Source of the DNA: Planctomycetaceae bacterium
GTDB taxonomy: Bacteria > Planctomycetota > Phycisphaerae > UBA1845 > UTPLA1
NCBI GenBank assembly: GCA_006969385.1
Contig: CP030884.1
Span: 4,086,249-4,150,248 of the forward strand
Direction of reading: 5' to 3'
DNA length: 64,000 nt
Positions 33,762 through 43,155 of the stretch are shown here, piece after piece. The position numbers and the translations under genes are program-made. Each line of letters starts with the position of its first letter. The stretch's first letter is position 1. Below the pieces are notes generated by a model. That model was not told where the DNA came from. It did no database searches and was given only the letters and a program-made list of their open reading frames with translations.

Positions 33762-35219
33762 CTAATTCAACGACGGGTCCGGAAACAAAGGTTCGTCCAA
33801 ACGCCCCGGAATCTCCGCCAACAGGTAACTGATCGCCGCTAGCGTGGCGACGCAGTCGGTTAGATCTTTGGGATCGACTTTATCGAGCGTATCCGCATGG
33901 GTGTGGTGATAATCAAAATACGTCGAACCTTCGACAATCAAACCCATCAACGGTAGCTCACCGTGCTTGATGTGTGAGATATCCGCACCCGACCAGCCGC
34001 TTTTGATCTTCGTAAGGCCGGGTCGATTCATTAGCGCGAAGAAGTGGGCCAAATTCTCTTCCGCGATCTTGCCCTTGGCCGGATCGATGTGTTGCACGCT
34101 AAAGCCCTGCGGCTGAAACACGCCCGAATCGCTTTCGATCGCCGCTACATGGTTGGCCAGTTCGTTTGCATGATCGAGCGCGTATTGCTTCGCGCCCTCC
34201 TGACCGTTTTCTTCGTTGGTCCAAAGCACCACGCGTATCGTGCGTCGCGGTCGCAGCTTGAGTTTGCGCAACACGTTGATCGCTTCCATCGCCATCACGC
34301 AACCACCGCCGTCGTCGTGGGCGCCGTGGCCAACATCCCAGGCATCGATGTGCCCACTGATGATGACGATCTCTTCGGGCTTCTCGCGACCGACGTATTC
34401 GGCAATGACGTTTGCGGACGGCACCATGCCGTGATTCTTGGCGTCCATTTTGAGCGTGATCGTGACTTCTTGCCCCTGGTCGGTAAGGCGCTGAATCATG
34501 TCGGCGTCTTCCGTTGAGATAGCCGCGGCCGGAATCTTGGGAATGTCGTCCTGGTAACCGGTGGAGCCCGTGTGGGGTGAGCGTAAGCTGCGTGCCGTTA
34601 CCGATCGCACCAAACATCCGACCGCACCTTTTTCGGCGGCTAACGCTGGGCCACCGTAGCGAAAACGGACGGTATGGCCGTAGCAGGCACCGCGCTCTTC
34701 GGTGTATTCGGGCATCGGATTATTGAAGAGGACAAACTTGCCCTTCATTTGGTCGGACGCTTTGGCAAAGCTTTCTTCGTCGTGCACCACCACCACTGGT
34801 GCGGTGATGCCTTCGGGTGGCGTGCCGACCGACATGCCGAGGCCGAGCATGTGGATGTCGAACTTGCGCGGCGATTCCATGCGGGCCCATTCCTTGCCAC
34901 GCGTCCATTTTGGAATCATGACTTTCTCACGGCGGCAGTTCTCCTGACCGTCTTTTTTCATGGACGCGATAGCCCAATCGATGGCCTCTTCGAGGCCGGG
35001 CGAGCCACTCAGCCGAAAGCCGATGCCGTCGCACAGCTCGTGCATTTTCTGCCAAGCTTCATTACCCTTGAGGGTTTCACGCATGATACGTTGGGTGGTG
35101 GCACCGTATTGTTGCTCGAGTTTTTGACGTACGGTCGCGATTTGCTGGTCTTCGGCGCTGCCGACGGCGGGGAAAAGCACGAGCGTCAATAACGTTGAAA
35201 TACGAAACAGTGCGGTCAT
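33762..35219 (-). CDS. Secreted M28-family metallopeptidase
   Basis: From the ATG at 35219 (GAGGAG ten bases upstream; another ATG at 35237 overlaps that site) the protein has 485 residues with a signal peptide ending near SAED. A PA (protease-associated) insert occupies about 130-250. The di-zinc peptidase domain has GHIDAWD (His), HDDGGG (Asp), NEENG (Glu), ESDSG (Asp) and HTHADTLD (His), all five ligands. It is an aminopeptidase or carboxypeptidase acting in the periplasm or outside; the exact specificity is not visible. It converges with the M4 gene. Confidence 0.93.
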   Translation of the reverse strand: MTALFRISTLLTLVLFPAVGSAEDQQIATVRQKLEQQYGATTQRIMRETLKGNEAWQKMHELCDGIGFRLSGSPGLEEAIDWAIASMKKDGQENCRREKVMIPKWTRGKEWARMESPRKFDIHMLGLGMSVGTPPEGITAPVVVVHDEESFAKASDQMKGKFVLFNNPMPEYTEERGACYGHTVRFRYGGPALAAEKGAVGCLVRSVTARSLRSPHTGSTGYQDDIPKIPAAAISTEDADMIQRLTDQGQEVTITLKMDAKNHGMVPSANVIAEYVGREKPEEIVIISGHIDAWDVGHGAHDDGGGCVMAMEAINVLRKLKLRPRRTIRVVLWTNEENGQEGAKQYALDHANELANHVAAIESDSGVFQPQGFSVQHIDPAKGKIAEENLAHFFALMNRPGLTKIKSGWSGADISHIKHGELPLMGLIVEGSTYFDYHHTHADTLDKVDPKDLTDCVATLAAISYLLAEIPGRLDEPLFPDPSLN

Positions 35220-35340
35220 AGTCGAATAGCTCCTCATTCGCGATGGCGGAATTGTAACCCGATGGTGGTGACGCGACCAAGCAGCAGCACGCGCTATGGT
35301 CGTAGGGGGGATGCTCTAGTTCCAAAGGTGGCAAATATTG

Positions 35341-38300
35341 ATGATCGATTCAGGTTCTCACGTAAAACTCGGACTATTTCTGACGGCGGCTGTCGCAATG
35401 ATGTTTGCCCCCATGGCGGCGGCGCAATCGCGACCTTGCTGCGGTCCGGATGCGTGCCATCCGATGTTGCCGGGCGGCGACGAATTTGGCTGGCCGACGG
35501 TCGAAGAAGGCGGCGATGCAGGGCAAGCGTCGAGCACAGCGGAGGATTCGGCGGATAGCAAGTCGGACAAATCTTGGGATGTTCAGAACCCGCCGTACGC
35601 CTTTCGCGATGTCGACATCGACGTCGACGAAGGCACGTGGATGAACCTCGATCTGAGCCCAGATGGGAAAACGATCGTGTTCGATCTGCTGGGCGATATC
35701 TACCGCATCCCGGTTGAAGGCGGCGACGCAACAGCGCTGACGAGCGGCATCGCGTGGGATATGCAGCCGCGCTTCAGCCCGGATGGTAAGCGCATCGCGT
35801 TCACCAGCGACCGGGGCGGCGGGGATAACATCTGGACGATGTCAGTTGACGGCGACGATTTTCAGCAAGTGACCAAAGAGAGTTTTCGATTGCTCAACAG
35901 CCCGGTATGGACGCCGGATGGCAATTTCATCGCAGCCCGCAAGCACTTTACCTCGCGTCGCAGTTTGGGAGCGGGCGAGATATGGCTGTATCACGTCAGC
36001 GGCGGCGATGGTTTGCAGATGACCGAGAAGCCGAACAAGCAGAAGGATGTGGGCGAGCCGATCTTTTCGCCCGACGGTAAGTATCTGTATTACAGTCGCG
36101 ATGCGACGGCCGGCGGCACCTTCGAATACAGCAAAGATCCGAACGATGAGATTTACGCCGTGTTTCGCGTCGATCGTGAGACTGGCGCTACGGAGAAGTA
36201 TATCAAAGGACCGGGTGGTGCCGTGCGTCCAACGCCGTCGCCCGACGGAAAACATATCGCCTTCGTGCGGCGCGTGCGCTATCAGGCGAACTTGTTTTTG
36301 AAAGACATCGAAAGCGGTCGCGAATGGTCGATCTATGACGACCTTACGCGCGACATGCAAGAAACGTGGGCGATTCACGGTGTGTACCCGAGCATGGCGT
36401 GGACGCCGGATTCCAAGTCGATCGTCTTTTACGCAAAGGGAAAGATGCGACGCATCGATATCGAAAGCGGCGACGTGCGCGAGATTCCGTTTCGCGTGCG
36501 CGATACGCGGCAGGTTGCCGACGCCTTACGCTACAAGGTTGAGGTCGCACCCGACGAGGTGAAAGCGCGCGTGTTACGCTGGGCGCAGGTGACGCCGGAT
36601 GGCAAGCGCGTGGTCTATCAGGCATTCGGCAAGCTATGGGTGAAGTCGTTGCCGGATGGTGAGCCGACGCGGCTGTGTGCCGATGCCGATGAGTTCGAGC
36701 TTTATCCGTCGCTCACGCCCGACGGTAAGCAGGTGGTCTATGCCACGTGGAACGACGCGGCGCTCGGTGCGATCAGAATCGTGCCCATCGGCGGCGGGGC
36801 CAGCCGTAAGCTCACGGATAATCCGGGTCATTACGTCGAAACGGCGGTATCGTCGGATGGGAAGACCATCGTGTTTCGCAAAACGCGCGGCGGATATCTA
36901 CGGTCGGAACTATACGACGACGAGATGGGTCTCTATCACATGCCGATTGATGGGGGCGAGCCGACGTTGATCGCGCGCAGCGGCAGTCACCCGCATTTTA
37001 TTCAGGATTCCAATCGCCTTTACTTTCAGCGGGATACGCGCGATGGTGATTCCGATAAGCGACAGTTGCTCAGCATCGATCTCAATGGCAGTAATGAACG
37101 CGTTGAGGCCACGAGCGAAAACGCGCTGCGTTATCGCGTGTCGCCCGACGGCAAACGACTGGCCTTTACCGAACGCTTTAACGTGCGCCTGACTGAGTTT
37201 CCGCGCACCGGCAAACCGTTGTCGGTGAGCCCGAAGATGAAATCGGTCCCGTTGGCGACGGTCTCAATCGATGCGGGTGAGTTCGCACACTTTTCCCCCG
37301 ATGGGAAGAACCTGCACTGGACGCTCGGTGGCGATCTTTACACGGTGCCGGTGAACGATGCCCTGCTGTCGATTACCGACCCGAGTAGCTCCGCTTGGGA
37401 AGTGCCCGAAAGCGGCGTTAACATCGCCCCGACAATGCCAGCCGACAAACCGAGCGGCGTCGCCGCGTTTGTTGGTGCCCGCATCATCACGATGCGCGGC
37501 GATGAGGTGATCGAAAACGGCACGCTGGTGATCGAGAATAATCGTCTCGTGGCGATCGGCGCGAAAGACGACGTTGAGGTTCCGGCCGACGCGAAAGTCC
37601 ACAAGTTGGATGGTCGCACGATCATGCCCGGCCTGGTCGACGTTCACGATCATGGGCCGTACGCGACGCAGGGGATTCACCCGCAGGCGAATTGGTCGCA
37701 TTATGCAAAGCTGGCCTTCGGCGTCACGACGATTCACGACCCGTCGCACGATACCAACAGCATTTTTGGTGCCGCCGAGTTGCAGCGCATCGGGGCGATC
37801 ACCGGTCCGCGCATTTTCTCGACCGGCACCATTCTCTACGGCGCGAAGGCACCCTTTAAGGCCGAGATCGACAGCGTCGACGATGCACGTTCGCACCTCC
37901 GTCGCATGAAAGCCGTGGGGGCGGTGAGCGTGAAGAGTTATAACCAACCGCGGCGCGATCAGCGGCAGCAAGTCGTCGCCGCAGCGCGCGAATTAGAAAT
38001 GATGGTCGTGCCCGAAGGCGGCTCGCTGTTGCAACACAATCTCACGATGGTGGTGGATGGCCATACCGGCGTGGAACATTCGATTCCAATTGCCGACGCC
38101 TATGAGGATGTCGCGCAATTGTGGTCGGCGACCAAGGTCGGTTACACACCCACGCTGACGGTCGGCTACGGCGGGCTCTATGGTGAGCATTACTGGTATC
38201 AACATCAAAACGTCTGGGAGAACGAACGGTTGATGACGTTCACGCCGCGCTTTGTGATCGACCCGCGCGCCCGACGGCGCCGCATGGTGCCGGATAACGA

Positions 38301-38691
38301 ATTCAATCACATCAGCAACGCGACGCTATGTAAGAAGCTGCTAGACCGGGGGGTGCGCGTCAACCTCGGCGCGCACGGCCAATTGGCGGGACTGGCGCAT
38401 CATTGGGAATTATGGATGTTTGCCCAGGGCGGCATGACGCCGTTGGAAGTGATTCGCTGCGGCACGCTGTTTCCCGCGTGGTACGTAGGGCTCGACGGGG
38501 ATGTGGGTTCGCTGGAGGCGGGTAAGCTGGCGGACTTCGTCATATTGGATGCCAACCCGTTGGAAGATATACGCAACACCAGTTCGATTGAATGGGTGGT
38601 GCAAAACGGGCGCGTGTACGACGCGGCGACGATGAATCAGCTCTATCCGGACGAGGTGCAACGACCAAGCTTTTTCTGGGAGCGTAACTGA
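35341..38691 (+). CDS. Exported amidohydrolase fused to a TolB/tricorn-type beta-propeller
   Basis: 1116 residues from the ATG at 35341. A signal peptide (LGLFLTAAVAMMFAPMAAAQ) is followed by a linker with Cys residues. Residues about 75-660 contain repeated SPDGK motifs (for example DLSPDGKTIVFDL, RFSPDGKRIAF, TPSPDGKHIAFVR), marking a six- to eight-bladed WD40-like propeller. The C-terminal amidohydrolase (about 690-1095) has the metal-binding HDH at 769-771 and later VEHSIP, NLGAHGQLAG and the family's GxLEAGKLADFVILD end. Such fusions hydrolyse cyclic or N-terminal peptide bonds in other bacteria; the substrate here is unknown. Its stop overlaps the next start (TGATG). Confidence 0.92.
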   Translation: MIDSGSHVKLGLFLTAAVAMMFAPMAAAQSRPCCGPDACHPMLPGGDEFGWPTVEEGGDAGQASSTAEDSADSKSDKSWDVQNPPYAFRDVDIDVDEGTWMNLDLSPDGKTIVFDLLGDIYRIPVEGGDATALTSGIAWDMQPRFSPDGKRIAFTSDRGGGDNIWTMSVDGDDFQQVTKESFRLLNSPVWTPDGNFIAARKHFTSRRSLGAGEIWLYHVSGGDGLQMTEKPNKQKDVGEPIFSPDGKYLYYSRDATAGGTFEYSKDPNDEIYAVFRVDRETGATEKYIKGPGGAVRPTPSPDGKHIAFVRRVRYQANLFLKDIESGREWSIYDDLTRDMQETWAIHGVYPSMAWTPDSKSIVFYAKGKMRRIDIESGDVREIPFRVRDTRQVADALRYKVEVAPDEVKARVLRWAQVTPDGKRVVYQAFGKLWVKSLPDGEPTRLCADADEFELYPSLTPDGKQVVYATWNDAALGAIRIVPIGGGASRKLTDNPGHYVETAVSSDGKTIVFRKTRGGYLRSELYDDEMGLYHMPIDGGEPTLIARSGSHPHFIQDSNRLYFQRDTRDGDSDKRQLLSIDLNGSNERVEATSENALRYRVSPDGKRLAFTERFNVRLTEFPRTGKPLSVSPKMKSVPLATVSIDAGEFAHFSPDGKNLHWTLGGDLYTVPVNDALLSITDPSSSAWEVPESGVNIAPTMPADKPSGVAAFVGARIITMRGDEVIENGTLVIENNRLVAIGAKDDVEVPADAKVHKLDGRTIMPGLVDVHDHGPYATQGIHPQANWSHYAKLAFGVTTIHDPSHDTNSIFGAAELQRIGAITGPRIFSTGTILYGAKAPFKAEIDSVDDARSHLRRMKAVGAVSVKSYNQPRRDQRQQVVAAARELEMMVVPEGGSLLQHNLTMVVDGHTGVEHSIPIADAYEDVAQLWSATKVGYTPTLTVGYGGLYGEHYWYQHQNVWENERLMTFTPRFVIDPRARRRRMVPDNEFNHISNATLCKKLLDRGVRVNLGAHGQLAGLAHHWELWMFAQGGMTPLEVIRCGTLFPAWYVGLDGDVGSLEAGKLADFVILDANPLEDIRNTSSIEWVVQNGRVYDAATMNQLYPDEVQRPSFFWERN

Positions 38692-39245
38692 TGAATCGCA
38701 CGGAAGCGTGGGACTTGGTTTGCGAGTTTGTTACGTCCGAATCGCTGCGCACCCACATGTTGTGTGTCGAGGCGTCGATGCGGCATTACGCTGCGAAGAA
38801 CGGGACCGACGAGGAGTTGTGGGGCGTCGTCGGCTTGCTACACGATTTTGACTACGAACGTTGGCCGGAACCGCCGGCACACACGCGCGAAGGCGCTAAG
38901 ATTCTGCGGGAGCGCGGCGTCGATGAGGAAATCGTCGGGGCAGTGCTGTCACACGCGGACTGGAATCACGATGAATACCCATTGGATCGGGCTTTGCGAA
39001 AAACGCTGTTCGCCGTCGATGAGTTAAGCGGTTTCATATACGCCGTGGCCTTGGTACGACCGCAGAAAATTGACGGCATGACGCCGAAATCCGTGAAGAA
39101 AAAGTTGAAGACGCCCGCCTTTGCCGCCGCCGTGAGCCGCGACGATGTGAACAAAGGGGCGGAATTGCTTGAGTTACCATTGGATGAGCATATCGCCAAC
39201 TGCATCGAAGGATTGCAGGCGGCGCGCGAACGCATCGGCTTATAG
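38691..39245 (+). CDS. HD-domain phosphohydrolase-like protein
   Basis: 184 residues, ATG overlapping the stop of the amidohydrolase gene by one base. VVGLLHDFDYERWP (about 46-59) contains the metal-binding HD pair; an upstream His (RTHMLCVEASM) and HADWNHDE complete an HD-type site. Likely a nucleotide or phosphate-ester hydrolase; HD proteins of this short type are often annotated HDIG/YedJ-like. The translational overlap suggests co-expression with the upstream gene, although the functional link is unclear. Confidence 0.87.
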   Translation: MNRTEAWDLVCEFVTSESLRTHMLCVEASMRHYAAKNGTDEELWGVVGLLHDFDYERWPEPPAHTREGAKILRERGVDEEIVGAVLSHADWNHDEYPLDRALRKTLFAVDELSGFIYAVALVRPQKIDGMTPKSVKKKLKTPAFAAAVSRDDVNKGAELLELPLDEHIANCIEGLQAARERIGL

Positions 39246-39291
39246 AGTGAGCCCTGCTTGCGCTTGGAAGAAGTGGGATTTGGAGTGGAGT

Positions 39292-41889
39292 ATGATTCGC
39301 ATTTGTTGTGTTGGTTTGTGCGCTTTGTCGTTGAGCTTGACGGTAACGGCGTCCGCGTATGCAGACGAGATGCATTTCCCGGAAGACCGTCCATTCGATA
39401 TCACGCATATTCGCCTTGAGATCGACGTCGACCTCGACGCCCAAACGGCCGAGTCGGTGGCGACGATTGCAGGCAGTGCGCTGCGTCCGATCGATTCGAT
39501 CACCCTCGATGCGGTTGATTTCAAGGATGTCGAGGTACGCGTGCGTGCCGCCTCGGGCGATGTACTCACCCCAGATTTCGATTACGACCAGAAGAAGCTC
39601 ATCGTGCCGTTCGGTCGTACGCTGCAGCGCAACCAGCAAATTGAAATCGGCGTGAAGTATCGACTGCACGATCCCGAGCGTGGTCTGCATTTCTTTAAGC
39701 CCTCGGAAGAAGACCCGCAGGCGCCCTATCAACTTTGGTCGCAGGGCCAGTCAACCAGCAATCGTTATTGGATTCCCTGCTTCGACCATCCGAATGAGAT
39801 GCAAACCACGGAGATCATCTGCACAACCAAGAAGCCATACATTGCCGTGAGCAATGGGGAACTGATCGAAACGCGCGACCTCGACGACGGTCGTCGCACG
39901 TTTCACTGGAAGCTCGACAAGCCGCACGTCGTATATTTAGTCACGTTGGTCGTGGGCGACTTTGTGACGAAGACCGAGACCTGGAACGGCATCCCGGTGA
40001 CGTATTACGTGCGCAAGGAATTCGAAGATCAAATGGGCAATTCCTTCGAGAACACGACCAAGATGCTGGACTTTTTCAGCGCGAAAATCGGAGTTAGCTA
40101 TCCGTGGCCGAAGTACGATCAGCTTTGTTGCTACCAGTTCGGCGGCGGTATGGAGAATACCAGTTCGACCACGTTAGGTGAATCGACGCTGCATGACGAC
40201 CGAGCGCATCTCGATACGAGCAGCGACGGGCTGGTCGCGCACGAACTGGCGCATCAGTGGTTCGGCGATTTGCTAACCTGTAACGATTGGGCGCACCTCT
40301 GGCTGAATGAGGGCTTCGCGACGTACTTTGAAGCGCTCTGGGACGAACATCACAACGGCGATGCCGATTTTGCATACAACTTGATGCGCAAAGGCGATCG
40401 TGCGAAGAGCGGCGGCAAGGACAAGCCCATCGTCGATCGCATGTACGACTCGCCCGGCAGTCAGTTCGATTCGCGGGCCTATCCAAAAGGCGCGTGGGTC
40501 GTTCATATGCTGCGACGCCGTCTCGGTGACGACGTTTTCTGGGCCGGCATCAACGCGTATGTGAAGGAGTTTGGTCACCGCACGGTCGAGACCAGTGATT
40601 TGCGGCGGGTGATGGAGCGCGTGTCTGGGCACAGCCTGTCGCGCTTTTTTTACGACTGGACGGCACGTCCCGGTCACCCGGACGTGAATGTCGCGTACGA
40701 ATGGCTGCCCGAGGATAAGCTGGTCAAGTTAACGATTAAGCAGACGCAGAAGGATGAGGCGTTTCACTTTGCTTTTCGCATCGACTTTGTCACGAGCGCG
40801 CCGGGCGAAGCGTATCAGGCGCGCACGTTCAACCAGTACATCGACCAAAAAGAGACGGTTGTGTACTTTTCATTATCAGCAGCACCGCAGGCGGTGCGCA
40901 TCGATCCTGCCATGGCCGTGCTGATGGAGCTTTCCGAAGACAAACCGCGGCGCATGTGGCTAGCGCAACTGCACGACGCCAACCCGGTACTGCAAATAAG
41001 GGCTATGCAGCATCTTGAGAAAGACAGCGACGCGCGACTGGTTGAAGAGCTGCGCGTGTTGCTGCACGGCGACGCCTATTGGGCGGTTCGCTCCGAGGCG
41101 GCGCGCGTGCTGGGCGAGTTTGACGAACCCGATGCGCGCGCGGCGCTATTGGCGGCGGTCGAGGTGGAGCATCCGAAGGTATTGGCCGCGGTTCTAAGGG
41201 CGATGGGAGACCTGACGGCAGACGACGACGTTATTCGAGTCCTCGCGCGCTTCGTCGACAACGAGCACGATAGTTACAAGGTACAGGAAGCAGCTATCGA
41301 GTCGTACGCAAAGCATGCAGATCGCGGAGATGAAGATGCGCTGCGTCGGCTGCGCGTGTGCCTGCAACGGGATTCGCATCGCGAGATGGTTCGCACGGCG
41401 GCGTTGCGCGGTTTGGCGAAGCTCGGTACAGCGGCAACCATTGACGAACTGCAAGATTGGTTAGAGCCCCAGCAGGATTCGGACGTACGGCGCGGCGCGA
41501 TCGAGGCCATCGGTGACCTTGCGGAGGAATTTGAAAAGAATGACGCAGTGCTAAAGGCGGCAGGTGATGCCTTGCGACCGTTCTTAACGGGCAAGCATCG
41601 TCGGTTAAAGCGGTCCGCGATTTTTGCGGCGTCCTCGACCGACGGCCTTACGCGCTTGCTCAAGTCCGAACTAAAGGAACTGTCGGATAGCGATGACCGT
41701 CGCGTTCAGTGGGCCGCCAAGCAGGCGCTCAGAGGACTCGATGATGACCAAGACGGCAGCGAAGAACTCGAGCGCCTCGAAGAAGAGCTAAAACAACTGC
41801 GCGAGAAGAACGAGCAATTGCACGATCGCATTCGCCGTTTAGAGGCGAAAGAAGAGGAAAAGATCGAGGCCGTCGCCAGCGAGGCGTAG
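39292..41889 (+). CDS. Secreted M1-family aminopeptidase with HEAT-like repeats and coiled-coil tail
   Basis: 865 residues from the ATG at 39292, after GGAGTGGAG; the longer frame to 39169 overlaps the HD gene and is rejected. The signal peptide ends near AYADE. The M1 catalytic part spans about 30-600: GGMEN (285-289, exopeptidase motif) and HELAHQWFGD (317-326) with Glu340 (LNEGFATYF) form the zinc site; FFYDWTARPG lies downstream. HEAT-like repeats follow (about 560-805), then a coiled coil of Glu and Lys at the end (about 815-860). It releases N-terminal residues from peptides outside the cytoplasm. The HEAT part may bind protein partners. Confidence 0.94.
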   Translation: MIRICCVGLCALSLSLTVTASAYADEMHFPEDRPFDITHIRLEIDVDLDAQTAESVATIAGSALRPIDSITLDAVDFKDVEVRVRAASGDVLTPDFDYDQKKLIVPFGRTLQRNQQIEIGVKYRLHDPERGLHFFKPSEEDPQAPYQLWSQGQSTSNRYWIPCFDHPNEMQTTEIICTTKKPYIAVSNGELIETRDLDDGRRTFHWKLDKPHVVYLVTLVVGDFVTKTETWNGIPVTYYVRKEFEDQMGNSFENTTKMLDFFSAKIGVSYPWPKYDQLCCYQFGGGMENTSSTTLGESTLHDDRAHLDTSSDGLVAHELAHQWFGDLLTCNDWAHLWLNEGFATYFEALWDEHHNGDADFAYNLMRKGDRAKSGGKDKPIVDRMYDSPGSQFDSRAYPKGAWVVHMLRRRLGDDVFWAGINAYVKEFGHRTVETSDLRRVMERVSGHSLSRFFYDWTARPGHPDVNVAYEWLPEDKLVKLTIKQTQKDEAFHFAFRIDFVTSAPGEAYQARTFNQYIDQKETVVYFSLSAAPQAVRIDPAMAVLMELSEDKPRRMWLAQLHDANPVLQIRAMQHLEKDSDARLVEELRVLLHGDAYWAVRSEAARVLGEFDEPDARAALLAAVEVEHPKVLAAVLRAMGDLTADDDVIRVLARFVDNEHDSYKVQEAAIESYAKHADRGDEDALRRLRVCLQRDSHREMVRTAALRGLAKLGTAATIDELQDWLEPQQDSDVRRGAIEAIGDLAEEFEKNDAVLKAAGDALRPFLTGKHRRLKRSAIFAASSTDGLTRLLKSELKELSDSDDRRVQWAAKQALRGLDDDQDGSEELERLEEELKQLREKNEQLHDRIRRLEAKEEEKIEAVASEA

Positions 41890-41911
41890 CGCTGGTTATC
41901 GATGCACGCCG

Positions 41912-42787
41912 TCACGTAGCTTGCTGCGAACGTCGAGACGCATGCGCATCTTCCAAGTTAGCAATGATATGCAACGCATCGGTTTCGGTGAATAACCCGA
42001 CGAGTCGGTTGCATTCGATCACCGGCAAGCAGCCGATGCGGTGTTTTGCAAGTTGAATCATCGCGTCGCGCGCCGAGGCATCGTGATCGATGGTTACCGG
42101 CGCCGGCGTCATAATGTCGATCACCTCCGTCGCGCCGATATAGACGCGCCCTTCGCTTTCGGCGCGGGCGTCTTCAGATTGATCGACGCCGCACGCTCGG
42201 CGAATATCGCGGTCGGACAGAATCCCGATCAACGTTCCATCACTTAATACCGGCAGATGGCGAATGCCTGCGTTGTGCATTTGACGCGCGACCTGGTGAA
42301 TCGTGTCGCGCGGTCCGGCAGTCATGACGTCGCAATGCATGTAGACTGAGACACGCGTTTGGAAAGCGTCGCTGTTAGCGAACTCGCGGACGGCGGATTG
42401 CAGCAGGTCGCTGCTCGTCACGACGCCGAGGACCCGTTCGCCATATAGCACCGGCAGGGCATGGAAGCGACCGCTGACCATCGCGCGCGCAGCGGCGTGA
42501 ACGGTGGCATCGGCGTCGATGTAAAGGGCCGGGCGCGACATGATCTCGCGCACTTGACGCGGATGGTTGTACGCCTTTGGCATAGTGCTACCACCGCGGT
42601 CGGGGGATAGCTTCCAACCGACGGCGACGAGCAAGTCGCGATCGGAAATCATGCCGACGGGGCGGCGCGCATCGATTACGGGCAGGTGGCGGATGTGGTG
42701 TTCTTCCATCAGCATGATGGCTTTATCGAGCGGGTCATGCGGATGGACCGAAATGACGTTGGTCTGAGCGATTTTTCCGACGCGCAT
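41912..42787 (-). CDS. Four-CBS-domain protein
   Basis: 291 residues from the ATG at 42787, preceded by AAGGAGGTG at ideal spacing; an upstream ATG at 42907 is rejected. Four CBS domains are seen as two tandem pairs (about 1-60, 68-130, 140-200, 215-280), each with the pattern of a V-x-P or T start and a GxxSDRDL or FTETD end. CBS pairs (Bateman modules) bind adenosine nucleotides and regulate partner proteins. No enzyme is fused or overlapping, so this is a stand-alone regulator of unknown target. It converges with the M1 gene, 22 bp apart. Confidence 0.92.
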   Translation of the reverse strand: MRVGKIAQTNVISVHPHDPLDKAIMLMEEHHIRHLPVIDARRPVGMISDRDLLVAVGWKLSPDRGGSTMPKAYNHPRQVREIMSRPALYIDADATVHAAARAMVSGRFHALPVLYGERVLGVVTSSDLLQSAVREFANSDAFQTRVSVYMHCDVMTAGPRDTIHQVARQMHNAGIRHLPVLSDGTLIGILSDRDIRRACGVDQSEDARAESEGRVYIGATEVIDIMTPAPVTIDHDASARDAMIQLAKHRIGCLPVIECNRLVGLFTETDALHIIANLEDAHASRRSQQAT

Positions 42788-43155
42788 CGCACACCTCCTT
42801 GCGTTGTGGAGATGCCATAGTGCCTTGCTACTTAATTCTTGCAGGCAACGTGCCAGAGGCAAGCGGAAAGCGAAATTTGGTACAAAGATGTTGTCGTGGT
42901 CTGCCAAGGGATGCGGGCGTCAGCGTAAACCGCGATGGAGAAGAAAGGTTGATTTTGGTTAACCAAGACCTTATCGGTTCTCGCGTGGCGATGGCTGCGT
43001 ACTTTCGAGCAAGGCAGCGTGGAATTTCAGTTGGGCGGCTTGGCGCGAGAATTCAAACAAAATTGGTACAGATTGAAGTTGCGACTAAAGTAGTTGAATT
43101 GATCCGGTGCCAAATTGCCCGGATAATTGGGAAGCAAATAACCCGCGCGTAGGAG
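42788..43155. other. 368-bp divergent intergenic region
   Basis: Divergent promoter region of the CBS protein (minus) and hflX (plus). No gene, hairpin or repeat recognised; promoters could not be placed. Confidence 0.4.
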
